Source of the DNA: Rhizobium favelukesii
Lineage (GTDB): Bacteria; Pseudomonadota; Alphaproteobacteria; Rhizobiales; Rhizobiaceae
Assembly: GCF_000577275.2 (NCBI RefSeq)
Contig: NZ_HG916854.1
Location: forward strand, 62,001 to 126,000
Length of the DNA stretch: 64,000 nt
Direction of reading: 5' to 3'
Every line of letters begins with the position of its first letter. Within the stretch, counting starts at the first letter, position 1. Shown here one piece after another: positions 1 to 8,485 of this stretch. The notes below the pieces were generated by a model. It was not told the origin of the DNA. It saw only the letters and a program-made list of their open reading frames with translations, and made no database searches. Position numbers and translations under genes: made by a program.

Positions 1-130
1 ACCTGCCCGCGCTGCTGACCAACGCTGAGCGGTGTGAGAAGTCGAGAATTATGCTCCACATGTGCAGATTCGTTGGTGTGGGACCCTAAATATCGTAGCC
101 ACTTATCGCGGCATCTCGAAGCGGGAGGCC

Positions 131-363
131 GTCTTCGTGCCGGTCCTTGGATACCTCGACGACATCGTCATCGTCCCGTTGGGCATTCTCCTGGGCGGTC
201 AAGCTGATCCCGCCCCACATCCTGGCCGAGCGCCGTGCGACGGCGGCGTGCTCGGAAAGACCCCTGGAGTCGCGCCGCCATGGTCGCCATCGTCGCGATC
301 TGGATTGGCGTCGGGCTGATCGCATCGACAATGATGCTGAAGGCGATCTCAGCTCGAGCCTGA
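131..363 (+). pseudogene. DUF1232 (YkvA-like) membrane protein, broken 3' remnant
   Basis: No single frame is open, but three frames read in succession give the C-terminal half of a DUF1232-type protein. The stretch VPVLGYLDDIVIVPLGILL (frame 2) continues as VKLIPPHILAERRATAA (frame 3) and then as a membrane segment, AAMVAIVAIWIGVGLIAS (frame 1), ending at the TGA at 361-363. LGYLDD followed by LIPP is the family hallmark. At least two frameshifts are needed and the N-terminus was not found, so this is a dead gene. It ends just before the converging anion permease pseudogene. Confidence 0.6.
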
Positions 364-380
364 GGATTTGCCAGGCATCC

Positions 381-1455
381 CTAAAGGTGCATGAAGCCGC
401 CGAACCACAACCAAAGGCCGGCGAAGATCATGGACAGAACCGTGATCGGTACACCAGCTTTGGCATGATCCCGAAAGGTCAGCCGTACGCCTTGGGCTGA
501 CGCACGCTCGGCCACGATCAGATTTGCAAGGCTTCCGACCAGAAACAGGTTTCCGGCCAGCGTCGAAAGAATGGCGAGGCCAACCAGGACCCCCTCCGGA
601 ATCCCCTGCCAGACCTTCAAGATCATCACCACCGCGGGAACATTGCCGATGGTGTTGCTCAAAAAGAGCGAGATCGGCACAAGGAACGAAACTCGATCGG
701 GAAGGAGGCCATGGGCGGCGAGCATCCGCACCGCCTCCTCCGGAAATCCTGTTCGGGCGAAGGCGTCGTTGACGACGAACAAAGCCGCAAACAGGATCAG
801 CAATGGCAGATCGATTTCGCCGAAGAGCTGCCGGGTCGGAAGTGTGCGGCTTACGATCAGGCAGGCGGCGACCAAAAGAGCCGAAATCTCGCGTGGCAGC
901 GGCGTGGCAAACAGGACAAGCAGCGCCAGAAGGGCGATGGCACAGATTCCGACCTGAACGCGGTCGAAGGCAACAGGCTCGAGGGGTGCGCCGTCGTCTG
1001 CCGCTGCGAGACTTGACCGCCAGATGAACGCGATGCATCCGAAACTGAGAGCAAGAGCTGCGATCGCCGGGGCGACGGCCTGTGCGAAATAGGACCAGAA
1101 CCCCAGCGCGCCGGCCTGGCCGATGAGGATGTTCTGCGGATTGCCGATCAAGGTGGCCGCCGAACCCGCGTTGCTGGCGGCTGCAAGACCAAGCAGGAAT
1201 GGCCTTGGGTCGAGTTTCCGCACTTTGAGGCCGGTACACAGCAGCGGCGTCATGGATCATCAAGCCGCCGAGCAAAAGCAAGGTCGGAAAATGGATCGCT
1301 TCGCTCATCCCGTCGACGGGAACTGCCCCGAGAGCTACAAGCGCGACTGCGACGATCATCGCGATACCGGCGCGGTCGATCCTCAGTCCTGGGACGCGTC
1401 CTAATGCCATCCCGAGATAGGTGAGCCCGAAGAGAATAACGACGAGGTTTGTCAT
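381..1455 (-). pseudogene. Anion permease (ArsB/NhaD/SLC13-like) with internal deletion and frameshift
   Basis: The 5' part (1455 to about 1256) encodes a start followed by hydrophobic helices ending LLLLGGLMI. The reading then jumps frame to MTPLLCTGLKVRKLDPRPF at about 1253 and runs to a stop at 381. The second part has the AGSAATLIGNPQNILIG motif and a second set of helices with LSNTIGNVPAVVMIL, typical of the ion transporter superfamily (anion or arsenite permeases). Between the two parts the roughly 40-residue loop and helix normally present are missing, so a deletion created the frameshift at about 1253-1258. The 290-residue 3' part is intact but lacks the first helices. Substrate cannot be told. 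Confidence 0.6.
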
Positions 1456-2136
1456 TGTGTGAAGCCGTCCATCGCGTCCGTTTACGATTGGGCCACTGTG
1501 TCGACAAAGGCGAGCAGTCGGTCAAGCGTCTCCTGACCTGCCCACATCATTGTTTCGCTAATTTCCAACGCGTGAGGAGACGCTCTCCGCCAGCATTTAT
1601 CCAGCTTCGCATCGTTCCCCCTCCCACCTTATTATGTTGGGACGGCGGCTGCGTAAGGGAGGGCGTCGCGTTGAAAGTACGCCTGGCAACGCGGCCTTTA
1701 TCAACCAAAACAGCGAAACCCTTGCCGGAAACGATGCTTGCAGTTGCCAACATTCGGATCGCTGAAGATATGATCGTGACTCCGGGATGATGAACAATAT
1801 CGGCGGTTGCTGGAAGGCGTGGTGTGGCTGGATGAGAGAACAGAGGCCGGTTTGATCCAGGTCATGCGAGTGCCTCGGCCAAGGAGCAGCGTAAATAAGA
1901 TCATCGGTGCCCACCGCGCTGCTTCGTAGTTGCGCGTCCGAGCTGGAGCATCATCGCGGCTTCAAGCATATTTCACGTCCGCCACGGGGACGGTGGCTGG
2001 TCAGCAATGGCATTGGGGCCGAACTCAGCGAGGTGGCGCGCTTCAGCGTTTGTCACTCCCGTCGTAACCACGGCCAATCTCCCGCGCCGCTCTGACCTGA
2101 ATCAAACGATCTGAGACGCCGCCTTGCACCTTGCAC
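1456..2136. other. Gene-less stretch between two pseudogenes
   Basis: Only short open frames without recognisable motifs occur on either strand. I see no convincing ribosome binding site, repeat or RNA gene. Given the broken genes on both sides this is probably decayed coding sequence. Confidence 0.5.
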
Positions 2137-2570
2137 TCAATGTTGATGCGGCATTTCGTCCTTTGCCATTGCCAGGTGGTGCGGCTGATGATGCGAGCTC
2201 GCTCACGAGCAGTCCAATAAAGCCGAGACCGCGGATGTCTACCTGGGGGTGGTCGACGTGACCGTCAAACGCACGCCGCCGGGCAACGGTTCGGTCTTGG
2301 CACGCCAGCCGTTCATTTGATTGAGCTCTTCAGCATGCGCAGGCAGCATCCGCTGAATGGCGGCGGACGTGCGATCGTCTCCCGTGATGTCAACCTGCAG
2401 GCCGCCGTTGACCGGTGTCGGCGCGGCGTCTGCCTTGAGTGTCACCTCGTTCATGTCGATCAGATGCTGACGCAGCGCTTCAAGGTCAATCTTCGACCAG
2501 TCGGTCGCCGGATCGGCCTCCACATGCGGACGATTTCCTGGATCGCGCCGAAAGCGTCCTGACCCGCCAT
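2137..2570 (-). pseudogene. Small conserved protein with His-rich tail, frameshifted
   Basis: Three frames read together give a plausible protein of about 140 residues. It opens MAGQDAFGAIQEIVRM at the ATG at 2570, shifts to EADPATDWSKIDLEALRQHL near 2523, continues to VRLTVTST near 2245, then in other frames gives RGLGFIGLLV and finally HHQPHHLAMAKDEMPHQH before a TGA at 2137. The first shift is explained by one lost base in a Leu codon (ATG TGG versus ATG xTG GAG). I recognise this as a conserved rhizobial-type hypothetical protein. The HHxxHH tail suggests metal binding, but its function is unknown to me. Confidence 0.5.
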
Positions 2571-2616
2571 GGTCGGTATGCTCATGCGGGAAACCCGCCC
2601 GCGTGGATCTGTGCGG

Positions 2617-2640
2617 GGGGCGCCCAGTAATGGGCGTCCC
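2617..2640. terminator. GC-rich hairpin
   Basis: GGGGCGCCCA, a four-base loop, then TGGGCGTCCC: a 10-bp stem with one mismatch. There is no following T tract, so it may be the end of a mobile element rather than a terminator. It sits between the His-tailed pseudogene and the transposase remnant. Confidence 0.4.
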
Positions 2641-2691
2641 TACCGCGATACGCCGTATTGCCTCATTGGTGAATGCTCCTTGTCTGCCGGA

Positions 2692-2943
2692 TCATTGCCT
2701 CACGAGATTGCTCCCTTTCGCCTCGGTGTAATCGACGGGATGCTGGGCTGTTTCGGAACTCACGCCAAAAATCATGGCATGGGCTTTATTTCGACGCCAC
2801 TCCTTCACGCGCCTTTGGACTGTTCGCAGGAGGCCATCGGGATATTTATTCGGACAACGCTTCTGTAATCGTTCCAGCAGCTCGCGGCCTGTCCGCCATG
2901 GCTCCTCGTCAAACCATGAGCGTAGATCGTCCGTGACCCCGAT
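2692..2943 (-). pseudogene. C-terminal tail of a second integrase-type transposase
   Basis: On the minus strand one frame reads VTDDLRSWFDEEPWRTGREL, continues with LLRTVQRRVKEWRR and AMIFGVSSE, and stops at a TGA at 2692. The LLRTxQRRVKEWRR stretch is typical of the C-terminal tail of Mu/IS21-like integrase-type transposases. The catalytic core is absent; upstream it is joined directly to the IS481-type fragment, which is in a different frame. Confidence 0.45.
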
Positions 2944-2959
2944 GAGAGGGTCTGGTCTA

Positions 2960-3614
2960 CGCCGCTGGCGAACGGCAGGCCGTTGTCGCTACGGATCGCG
3001 CTTGGCAGGTCATGTTCGGCAAACAATCGGCGGAACGCCTCGAACACACCCACCTCCTTTGTCGATTCGAAGCCGCGCTGGCAAGCAGGTAACGTGACGC
3101 CTGGTCGGTGACCGTCAGCGGGTAACCCTAGCGGCCGTCACCGAGCTTGAACTCGCCCTTGAAGTCGGCACACCACAGATCGTTCGGCAGCAATGCCTGA
3201 GACAATGCTGTCCCTTCGGCTCGATGGCGTTGTCGTTTTACGTGCATGGGCGACCGGCCCGTGCCGGTCAAGAACGGCATGCACCGTACTCTTCGACGGC
3301 ACGCGCACATCGCCGGCCAGACGCTTCACCAGCAATTCTCTGATCTTCCTGGCACCCCAATGCGGCTTCTCCTTCTTGAGCCGCACGATCATTGCCTCCA
3401 CCGGCTCGGGCAACTGGTTGGCGTAACGCACCGGCTGTCGAGACCGATCCGTCAGCGCCTCCAGGCCGTCGTCCTTGTAGCGATTGAAGATTTTGTAGCC
3501 GGTCTTGCGCGAGATGCCGAACTCCCGGCACACGTCGCTCATGCCTTCGCCCTCAAGCAGCCGGGCGACGAAACGTAGACGTTCCTCCATCACCGAAGTC
3601 TCTTTCCACGGCAT
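2960..3614 (-). pseudogene. IS481-type transposase, frameshifted and 3'-truncated
   Basis: Starts at the ATG at 3614 (MPWKETSVMEERLRFVARLL). An N-terminal helix-turn-helix (GMSDVCREFGISRKTGYKIF) is followed by the typical DRSRQPVRYANQLP and LKKEKPHWGARKIRELL stretches. The frame breaks near 3255; a second frame supplies KRQRHRAEGTALSQALLPND and WCADFKGEFKLGDG, the first part of the DDE integrase core. A third frame supplies FEAFRRLFAEHDLPSAIRSD and NGLPFAS, containing the second catalytic Asp. The rest, including the catalytic Glu, has been deleted. Inactive. Confidence 0.75.
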
Positions 3615-3754
3615 CAACACCTCCCGCAAAAAGCGAAAAGTGTTACCCATGTCTCCGGTACAAAACGTCACCTATCTCTCAGGCCGGACAAGGCCGCCAT
3701 TGGCCTGTATCGCACCAAAAGCTGTTGCGAAGTCGCTCGCGGACACCGCACCGG

Positions 3755-4081
3755 CTATCTCTTCATATGGCTTCCGCCCAGGGGGGCAAGTTCCTTTTCG
3801 TCGCAAAGCAGTTGTAGCTCGCTCTTGTCAAGTTCGATTTGATTCCAGCGTATGCGATAACCGCGATGCTTGCGGCGCAGGCGGAAAAGACCCAAGAGCT
3901 CTTTGCCTATTGGCGATGCAGACATTCGCTCCATGGCTGCGTACAAGCCGACATGGAATTCGGTTATGACAAGATCTGGACCGTCTTGTTCCGCCCGTAC
4001 CTCTTCAATATGACCAATTGTTTTCCCTGACCTCGATAAGACGGCCCGACCCACCAACAATTCGATATTGATCTCAACCAA
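3755..4081 (-). CDS. PRC-barrel-like small protein
   Basis: A 108-residue soluble protein starting at a TTG at 4081, preceded by CGGAG about 8 bases upstream. It begins one base after the stop of the preceding PRC-barrel gene, so it is very probably co-translated. The N-terminus (INIELLVGRAVLSRSGKTIG) has the pattern of a PRC-barrel strand pair, where a residue patch is set by a preceding GK.IG; the C-terminus is charged and ends close to the IS remnant. Last gene of the lipoprotein-NRAMP-PRC operon. Function unknown; PRC-barrels usually bind partner proteins or RNA. Confidence 0.55.
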   Translation of the reverse strand: MVEINIELLVGRAVLSRSGKTIGHIEEVRAEQDGPDLVITEFHVGLYAAMERMSASPIGKELLGLFRLRRKHRGYRIRWNQIELDKSELQLLCDEKELAPLGGSHMKR

Positions 4082-4082
4082 T

Positions 4083-4442
4083 TTATGCTCCGGGAATTTT
4101 ACTCACCACTCTGTCTCGTAACCAGTCTTGCCAATCAAAAATTGCGGTATCGCTCACGGCCGCGTCCAACTCAACGTCAAGCCCAATATCGCGGACGGCG
4201 CTCCATGCAACGCGATGGGGTCTGGAGTGTCCATCTCCGCCGAGTTTGGATGCGAGCCAAGTTATCCATTGCTGTGGCCGTCGGCCAAATCGACGGGCCA
4301 ATACAATAGCGCCGACCTCTATCGCGACCACCCGGGGCGGGGCGCCTCGCCGAAGTTCGGCGACGATGCCGTCTACCTTGCCCATCTTCACGCCGTTTCG
4401 ATCGACCAGTTGCTTGTCGAGAACATCACGCAGCAAATCCAT
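4083..4442 (-). CDS. PRC-barrel domain protein
   Basis: A 119-residue soluble protein beginning MDLLRDVLDKQLVDRNGVKM, the typical opening of a PRC-barrel domain (ligand-set beta barrel), followed by GKVDGIVAELR and PPRVVAIEVG. The C-terminal half contains RVAWSAVRDIGLDVELD, a second barrel-like segment, so two half-domains are possible. The start ATG overlaps the NRAMP stop codon by one base (TGATG), showing translational coupling. Adjacent to a transporter, it may act as a cytoplasmic regulatory or docking partner; that is inference. Confidence 0.7.
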   Translation of the reverse strand: MDLLRDVLDKQLVDRNGVKMGKVDGIVAELRRGAPPRVVAIEVGAIVLARRFGRRPQQWITWLASKLGGDGHSRPHRVAWSAVRDIGLDVELDAAVSDTAIFDWQDWLRDRVVSKIPGA

Positions 4443-5662
4443 CAGATGCCTCCGAGTAGCTCAAGCGGGATAGTCACAATCGCCAAGATAGAGCCCAGCA
4501 TGATGATCAAGACGACTGCCGAATTGGAGATGGTTCCGTTCCCATGTTTTCCAACATATCGCTCATCATTCATCAGGAATAGAAACGGGATGACTGTTAG
4601 CGGGAGCGTTGCTGCGGTCAAAGCCATGGATAGGATCGTCAGATTTAGCGGATCGAAGCCAAAGACGATCGGAATGGCCGCAAGCAAAAGTGCCAGAGTA
4701 TAGGCAGCGCTAAATCCTGGGTCTTCGCTTGGTTTGCGGTCTTCGCCCCAGTTCCAACCAAGTCCTTGAGCCGCCAGATAGGCCTGCTGTAACCCGAGTT
4801 CCAGGATCGCGCCGAAACAGGCGATACCCAAGGAAGCAACAAACAACCAGTATCCCCAGCGACCAAACACGGGGACCAGCATGGTCGACAACTGATGGTA
4901 ATCGGTGATTTGATCCACCCCATTCGGAGCCAGCACAAGGGCGGCCACGATTAGGACGGCGATCGATATCGTGCCGCCGAAACTCATGCCCAGTCCTGCG
5001 ATCGCGCGATTGGTGCCTAGATACGTTTCGTCCCACTTATCTTCGACGGCGCCAGAAGAATAGAACAAGAATAGGTATGGCGATATCGAGGCGCCGAGAA
5101 TGCTGACGACCATAAACCAGTAGCTGGCATGGTCGTGCTGCGGTATGCTTGGCAAAGCACCGGCCGCCACCGCCTTCAAATCAGGTTCAAGCAATACTGC
5201 CGCAACGACGAAACAGAGGGTCACCAATCCGAGAATGGTAACGCATTTCTCGATGAAACCGAAAGTGCCCTTCCAGAGCAACAACCACGCAAGGAACGCA
5301 ACTGCCAGCGCCCACCACTGAAAGGCAATGCCCGTGGCAAGCTCCAGAGCAATGGCAGCGCCTCCTGTTTCGGCGGCAAGAACCATCAGATTGAGCAACA
5401 GGGTCGAGAGAAAAGGTAGCAGGAAAAAATTGAAACCGAACCGCTCACGGATGCCGTCCGAAATCGTGTGGCCACTTACCGCGGCGAAACGGCCAGCCAT
5501 TTCAACAAGGAAAATGATGCAGATAGTGCCGAGCGCGATCGCCCAGATGAGTTGAAGGCCGAATGCCGATCCCGCTTGGGCCGCCGTCGCCAGCGATCCG
5601 ATTTCAAGAAAGCCGCCAACACTCGTGACAATTCCAAGCGATATTTCCAATATCTTCTTCAT
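4442..5662 (-). CDS. Atypical NRAMP-family divalent metal transporter
   Basis: A 406-residue integral membrane protein with about 11 helices and the NRAMP signature ATAAQAGSAFGLQLIW directly after helix 1. In canonical NRAMP proteins helix 1 carries DPGN and helix 6 MPH, which bind Mn/Fe. Here the equivalent positions read EIGS (residues 20-23) and SPY (194-196, in GASISPYLFLFYSS). The fold is therefore recognisable but the metal site is rebuilt, so the substrate may not be Mn or Fe; Mg-type NRAMP-related transporters are one precedent. It overlaps the lipoprotein gene upstream (ATGA) and the PRC-barrel gene downstream. Confidence 0.8.
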   Translation of the reverse strand: MKKILEISLGIVTSVGGFLEIGSLATAAQAGSAFGLQLIWAIALGTICIIFLVEMAGRFAAVSGHTISDGIRERFGFNFFLLPFLSTLLLNLMVLAAETGGAAIALELATGIAFQWWALAVAFLAWLLLWKGTFGFIEKCVTILGLVTLCFVVAAVLLEPDLKAVAAGALPSIPQHDHASYWFMVVSILGASISPYLFLFYSSGAVEDKWDETYLGTNRAIAGLGMSFGGTISIAVLIVAALVLAPNGVDQITDYHQLSTMLVPVFGRWGYWLFVASLGIACFGAILELGLQQAYLAAQGLGWNWGEDRKPSEDPGFSAAYTLALLLAAIPIVFGFDPLNLTILSMALTAATLPLTVIPFLFLMNDERYVGKHGNGTISNSAVVLIIMLGSILAIVTIPLELLGGI

Positions 5663-6090
5663 GTGGATCGTCTTATACCTGAAGTCAGGCTGAGACGCTC
5701 GGTTGCATCTTTAAGGTGAACCGCCGTTTGCACGGTGTCGTGATCTCCCCGCGCAACCTGGTTCTGCGCTTGTGCAAGTAAATTAACGATGTCGGTTACG
5801 GAACTAGTCAGCAACTCGCGCTCTGTCGTGTCGACGTCGCGGAGAGCTTCGATTTCAGAAGCGGCAGTTTCGACGTTGCGCTGCATCGAATGCAAGGTCT
5901 GCCGTACATAAGCATCAGGCAGTTGATTCAAGTGCCAGCCATTGAGCGCCATGCGCGCCGAATTCGAGCAGGACGAAATAATTCTTGATTGCAAGCTGAC
6001 TTGATCAGCATCGGAAGAGGAGCAGCCTGCCAAGGCTGCGACCAAGCAAAGAACGCTTACGTGGATTTTCGAGAAATTCCGATGGTCCAT
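5659..6090 (-). CDS. Small predicted lipoprotein
   Basis: I chose the ATG at 6090, giving 143 residues, because it places a clean lipoprotein signal at the N-terminus: a hydrophobic stretch, then the lipobox LAGC with Cys23. An open frame continues upstream but has no signal-like sequence. The mature part is helical and charged (residues 60-135, with ETAASEIEALRDVDTTEREL), possibly a coiled coil. The stop overlaps the NRAMP start (ATGA). First gene of a four-gene operon; it could be a periplasmic partner of the transporter. No family recognised. Confidence 0.65.
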   Translation of the reverse strand: MDHRNFSKIHVSVLCLVAALAGCSSSDADQVSLQSRIISSCSNSARMALNGWHLNQLPDAYVRQTLHSMQRNVETAASEIEALRDVDTTERELLTSSVTDIVNLLAQAQNQVARGDHDTVQTAVHLKDATERLSLTSGIRRST

Positions 6091-6329
6091 GTTAAGTCTG
6101 CTTAGCGGTTTATTGCCTTCGCCATAAAACGCAGGTCCAGTCAGCATGTTCCGGGGGACCAAACCCGTCTGGGAACTTTCGCAGGTCGAAATGGTTAGCA
6201 CCGAATAAGATCGATGAGTGGCGGGTACCTGCGTGAATATGCAGCGGACGTTTGCTGACGATGCGTTTGAACTCCAGTTCATAAACACTGAGGGTTCTGA
6301 GCAGTAGCGCCGTGGGCGCCGGGAATGTC
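6091..6329. promoter_or_regulatory. Divergent intergenic region
   Basis: Separates the minus-strand lipoprotein-NRAMP operon from the plus-strand cytochrome c gene, so it must hold both promoters. I could not pick convincing -35/-10 boxes or an operator by eye. Confidence 0.35.
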
Positions 6330-6899
6330 ATGCTGTGCAATGCGTGGAAATTTGCTCTCCTAACGATTCTGTGCGCAGGCATCGCGGCAGCGGCTGGCTG
6401 GTATGTAACTGCAGCCCGCGCGCCGTTTGCAGCAGGAGACCGGCGGTTCGACGGTGCGGGCGACATCGCGTACGGGCGCCTCATATTTGCTGCCGGCGAT
6501 TGCGCTTCCTGTCACGCAACACCAGGCCAGTCCGATCGCCTTAGGCTCGGAGGCGGCATGGCGCTCGCCTCACCGTTCGGGACCTTTCGGCCGCCCAACA
6601 TTTCCCCCGATCCGGTGGATGGTATCGGCGCATGGACCGTCGTGGATACCCGGTTTGCCGGGGGCGTCGATCCCCAGGGTACAGGATTTGTGCCAAACAT
6701 CACGCAGCAGGAGTTAGGCCGGTGGAGCGAAAGCGACTTCGTGACGATGCTAAAATCTGGCGACACGCCCGACCATGGGCGTGTCGGATCGTCGATGTCC
6801 GATGTCGTGACCAACACGGCTATGCTACCCGACAGCGATCGTGTTGCTATCGCTCGTTATATTAGGGCTCTCCCGCCTTTGTCCACGCCTCGTCACTGA
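6330..6899 (+). CDS. Membrane-anchored monohaem cytochrome c
   Basis: A 189-residue protein from the ATG at 6330 (a GTG at 6312 is also in frame). A hydrophobic N-terminal helix (residues 8-27) acts as signal or anchor. One haem c site, CASCH, lies at residues 58-62. The downstream GGMALASPFGTFRPPNISPD matches the first haem domain of alcohol/gluconate dehydrogenase cytochrome c subunits, which pass electrons from a periplasmic dehydrogenase. It stands alone on the plus strand and converges with the cytochrome c at the end of the oxidase operon, three bases apart, so it may feed that oxidase. Confidence 0.85.
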   Translation: MLCNAWKFALLTILCAGIAAAAGWYVTAARAPFAAGDRRFDGAGDIAYGRLIFAAGDCASCHATPGQSDRLRLGGGMALASPFGTFRPPNISPDPVDGIGAWTVVDTRFAGGVDPQGTGFVPNITQQELGRWSESDFVTMLKSGDTPDHGRVGSSMSDVVTNTAMLPDSDRVAIARYIRALPPLSTPRH

Positions 6900-6901
6900 A
6901 C

Positions 6902-7318
6902 TCAACGGCTGTAGATGTAGGCGGCGAGATCCCGCGCTTCCCTCTCCGAAATACCGCTGTTGGGCATTGCCGTCTGCGGGGAAAAGGCCTGAGGGGAAAC
7001 GATCCACGAGACAAGATTGTCGGAGCGATTTTCCATCACGCCAGCGATATAGACGCGCTTGGAAAACCCCGTCAGAGGGGGGCCGACCTCGCCATCCGCA
7101 CCGGCTATGCCAGGAATCGTGTGACATCCGGTGCAGCCGTAGCGGCGGAAGATCATTGGCGCGCGGGTGAGATCGCCGCCCGTCAGCGCCATAGCCGTAG
7201 CAGCTTTTGTGTGGTTGTCGCGCAAGGTGTTTGTTGCGATCATAGTGGCCAGGCCCGCGAGGACGGCGGCGGCTGCCCAGACAGTGCGATGCAATGCCGA
7301 AGCGGGGACATCAGGCAT
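6902..7318 (-). CDS. Small membrane-anchored cytochrome c, last gene of the oxidase operon
   Basis: 138 residues. A hydrophobic helix at residues 12-30 anchors the protein; a single haem c site CTGCH is at residues 62-66, with PPLTGFSKRVYIAGV and a likely axial Met in TAMPNSGI near the C-terminus. This is the standard monohaem class I cytochrome c layout of oxidase operons. Its start overlaps the end of ctaG by eight bases. Likely electron donor to, or accessory subunit of, the oxidase encoded upstream. Confidence 0.85.
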   Translation of the reverse strand: MPDVPASALHRTVWAAAAVLAGLATMIATNTLRDNHTKAATAMALTGGDLTRAPMIFRRYGCTGCHTIPGIAGADGEVGPPLTGFSKRVYIAGVMENRSDNLVSWIVSPQAFSPQTAMPNSGISEREARDLAAYIYSR

Positions 7319-8189
7319 TTTGCGTGTCTCTTTTGCTGGAGTTGTGAATCCATAGGGCCAGCATCGTCATTGCGGCGGCTGCGTAGATGATCCCGGCCGG
7401 CACCCACATGATCATCCCGGCGAGTTGCTGGTCCTCCAGAGGTGTCAGCTCCCAGGCCGGCGCCGTTTGCGTCTGGGCGACGTAGAGCACGCGCGGCGCG
7501 AGCGCGATCAAGGCTCCGAGGATGCTAGTGTGTATCATCGTCAAGAATAGGTGCCAGGCCGCCGCGCCGTAATCGCTTTTCCAAAGAACCGCCCAACAGA
7601 ACAGGATCGCAGTCGCAAAAAAGCTGAGGTGCTGGAGGCGATGCATCGTGGTGTTGGTCACCGCCGCATCAAACAGGAAGGGCAGGTGCCAGCTCCAGAT
7701 GACAATACCATGAATGATGGTGGCGTTGGTCGCACCGGTGCCCCAATCCCATGACCGACGGACCAGGGGAGCTTGCATGGCAGCACCTAAGCCCCGGCGC
7801 GGTCGTCTAGGCAATCCCCACAGGAGCAGACCGACCGGTCGCGCAAGTACGATCAACGGCGCGGAAATGACCATGACAATCTCGTGCTCGATCATATGAA
7901 AGGTAAAAAGGTGCTCTCCAAGCCAATGAAGCGGCGAGATCAGCGCAGCCGCCAAAGTCAGCACGCCGACGTAGAAGAATAGACTTTGCCGTTGTATCTG
8001 CCCAAGCCGGCGCGCCCGACCTGAAAGCCTGACGACGCCGAAAATATAGAGTAGGCTAACCGTCGCAATGGGGAGCACGACCCAAGGATCGAATGTCCAG
8101 CTCAACGCCGCCGTATGAGCATTGTCACCGTGCGCCAGGGCCGGGGCAGCCATCATAAGTGAGATCAAGATGCAGATCAGCGCTGACAT
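7311..8189 (-). CDS. ctaG: Cytochrome c oxidase assembly protein of the CtaG/caa3 type
   Basis: 292 residues from the ATG at 8189, chosen because it follows the overlap with the previous gene and starts a signal-like helix. Multi-helix membrane protein with HMIEHEIVMVISAPLIVLAR, a conserved stretch of the DUF1404/caa3_CtaG family, and further conserved His residues (IIHGIVIWSWHLPFLFDAA, MHRLQHLSFF). The family helps insert copper or assemble haem-copper oxidases. Its placement after subunits II, I and III fits that role. Confidence 0.85.
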   Translation of the reverse strand: MSALICILISLMMAAPALAHGDNAHTAALSWTFDPWVVLPIATVSLLYIFGVVRLSGRARRLGQIQRQSLFFYVGVLTLAAALISPLHWLGEHLFTFHMIEHEIVMVISAPLIVLARPVGLLLWGLPRRPRRGLGAAMQAPLVRRSWDWGTGATNATIIHGIVIWSWHLPFLFDAAVTNTTMHRLQHLSFFATAILFCWAVLWKSDYGAAAWHLFLTMIHTSILGALIALAPRVLYVAQTQTAPAWELTPLEDQQLAGMIMWVPAGIIYAAAAMTMLALWIHNSSKRDTQNA

Positions 8190-8485
8190 GGATCCAGCAG
8201 CATGGACGCCGCTCCCTGCAGTATCAGCGCAAAGACAAATGCCGACGCGATCAGAAATCCTGCATCGATAATAAACCGCTCCGCCCTGCCTACGAGCTTT
8301 GGAGACAGACGAGATGCAGCGGTCCCCGCAATTGAAACGAGCAAGAGGGTTCCGCAAACGGCGGGCGTCAAAGCCACATGTCGGCTACAATCGATATAGG
8401 GGGTAATCTGCCCAAGCTGGGTTCCGACGACCCAGGCCAGAGGCGGGACAGCAAGTCCGTTAAATCGCAGCCAACTTATCGTCAT
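8177..8485 (-). CDS. Small membrane protein of the oxidase operon
   Basis: 102 residues from the ATG at 8485, which overlaps the subunit III stop (ATGA). Three hydrophobic segments (about 5-25, 43-60, 75-95). It overlaps ctaG by 13 bases. I do not recognise a named family; similar unnamed small membrane proteins sit between subunit III and ctaG in such operons, where a fourth small subunit is plausible. Confidence 0.65.
   Translation of the reverse strand: MTISWLRFNGLAVPPLAWVVGTQLGQITPYIDCSRHVALTPAVCGTLLLVSIAGTAASRLSPKLVGRAERFIIDAGFLIASAFVFALILQGAASMLLDPCQR

Larger units (their letters stand above)
2692..3690 (-). mobile_element. Composite insertion-sequence remnant
   Basis: The outer end near 3690 reads, on the minus strand, TGTCCGGCCTGAGAGATAGG, followed by GTAACACTTTTCGC, which resembles the terminal region of IS481-type elements. 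Inside are the 5' two-thirds of an IS481-type transposase and, joined after a deletion, the C-terminal tail of a second, unrelated integrase-type transposase. Neither element is complete and no second terminal repeat was found. Confidence 0.6.

Noticed and set aside
349-1455. 368-codon frame as a full-length protein
   Set aside because: Only its first 65 residues are membrane-like; the remainder is an out-of-frame reading of the permease 3' part.
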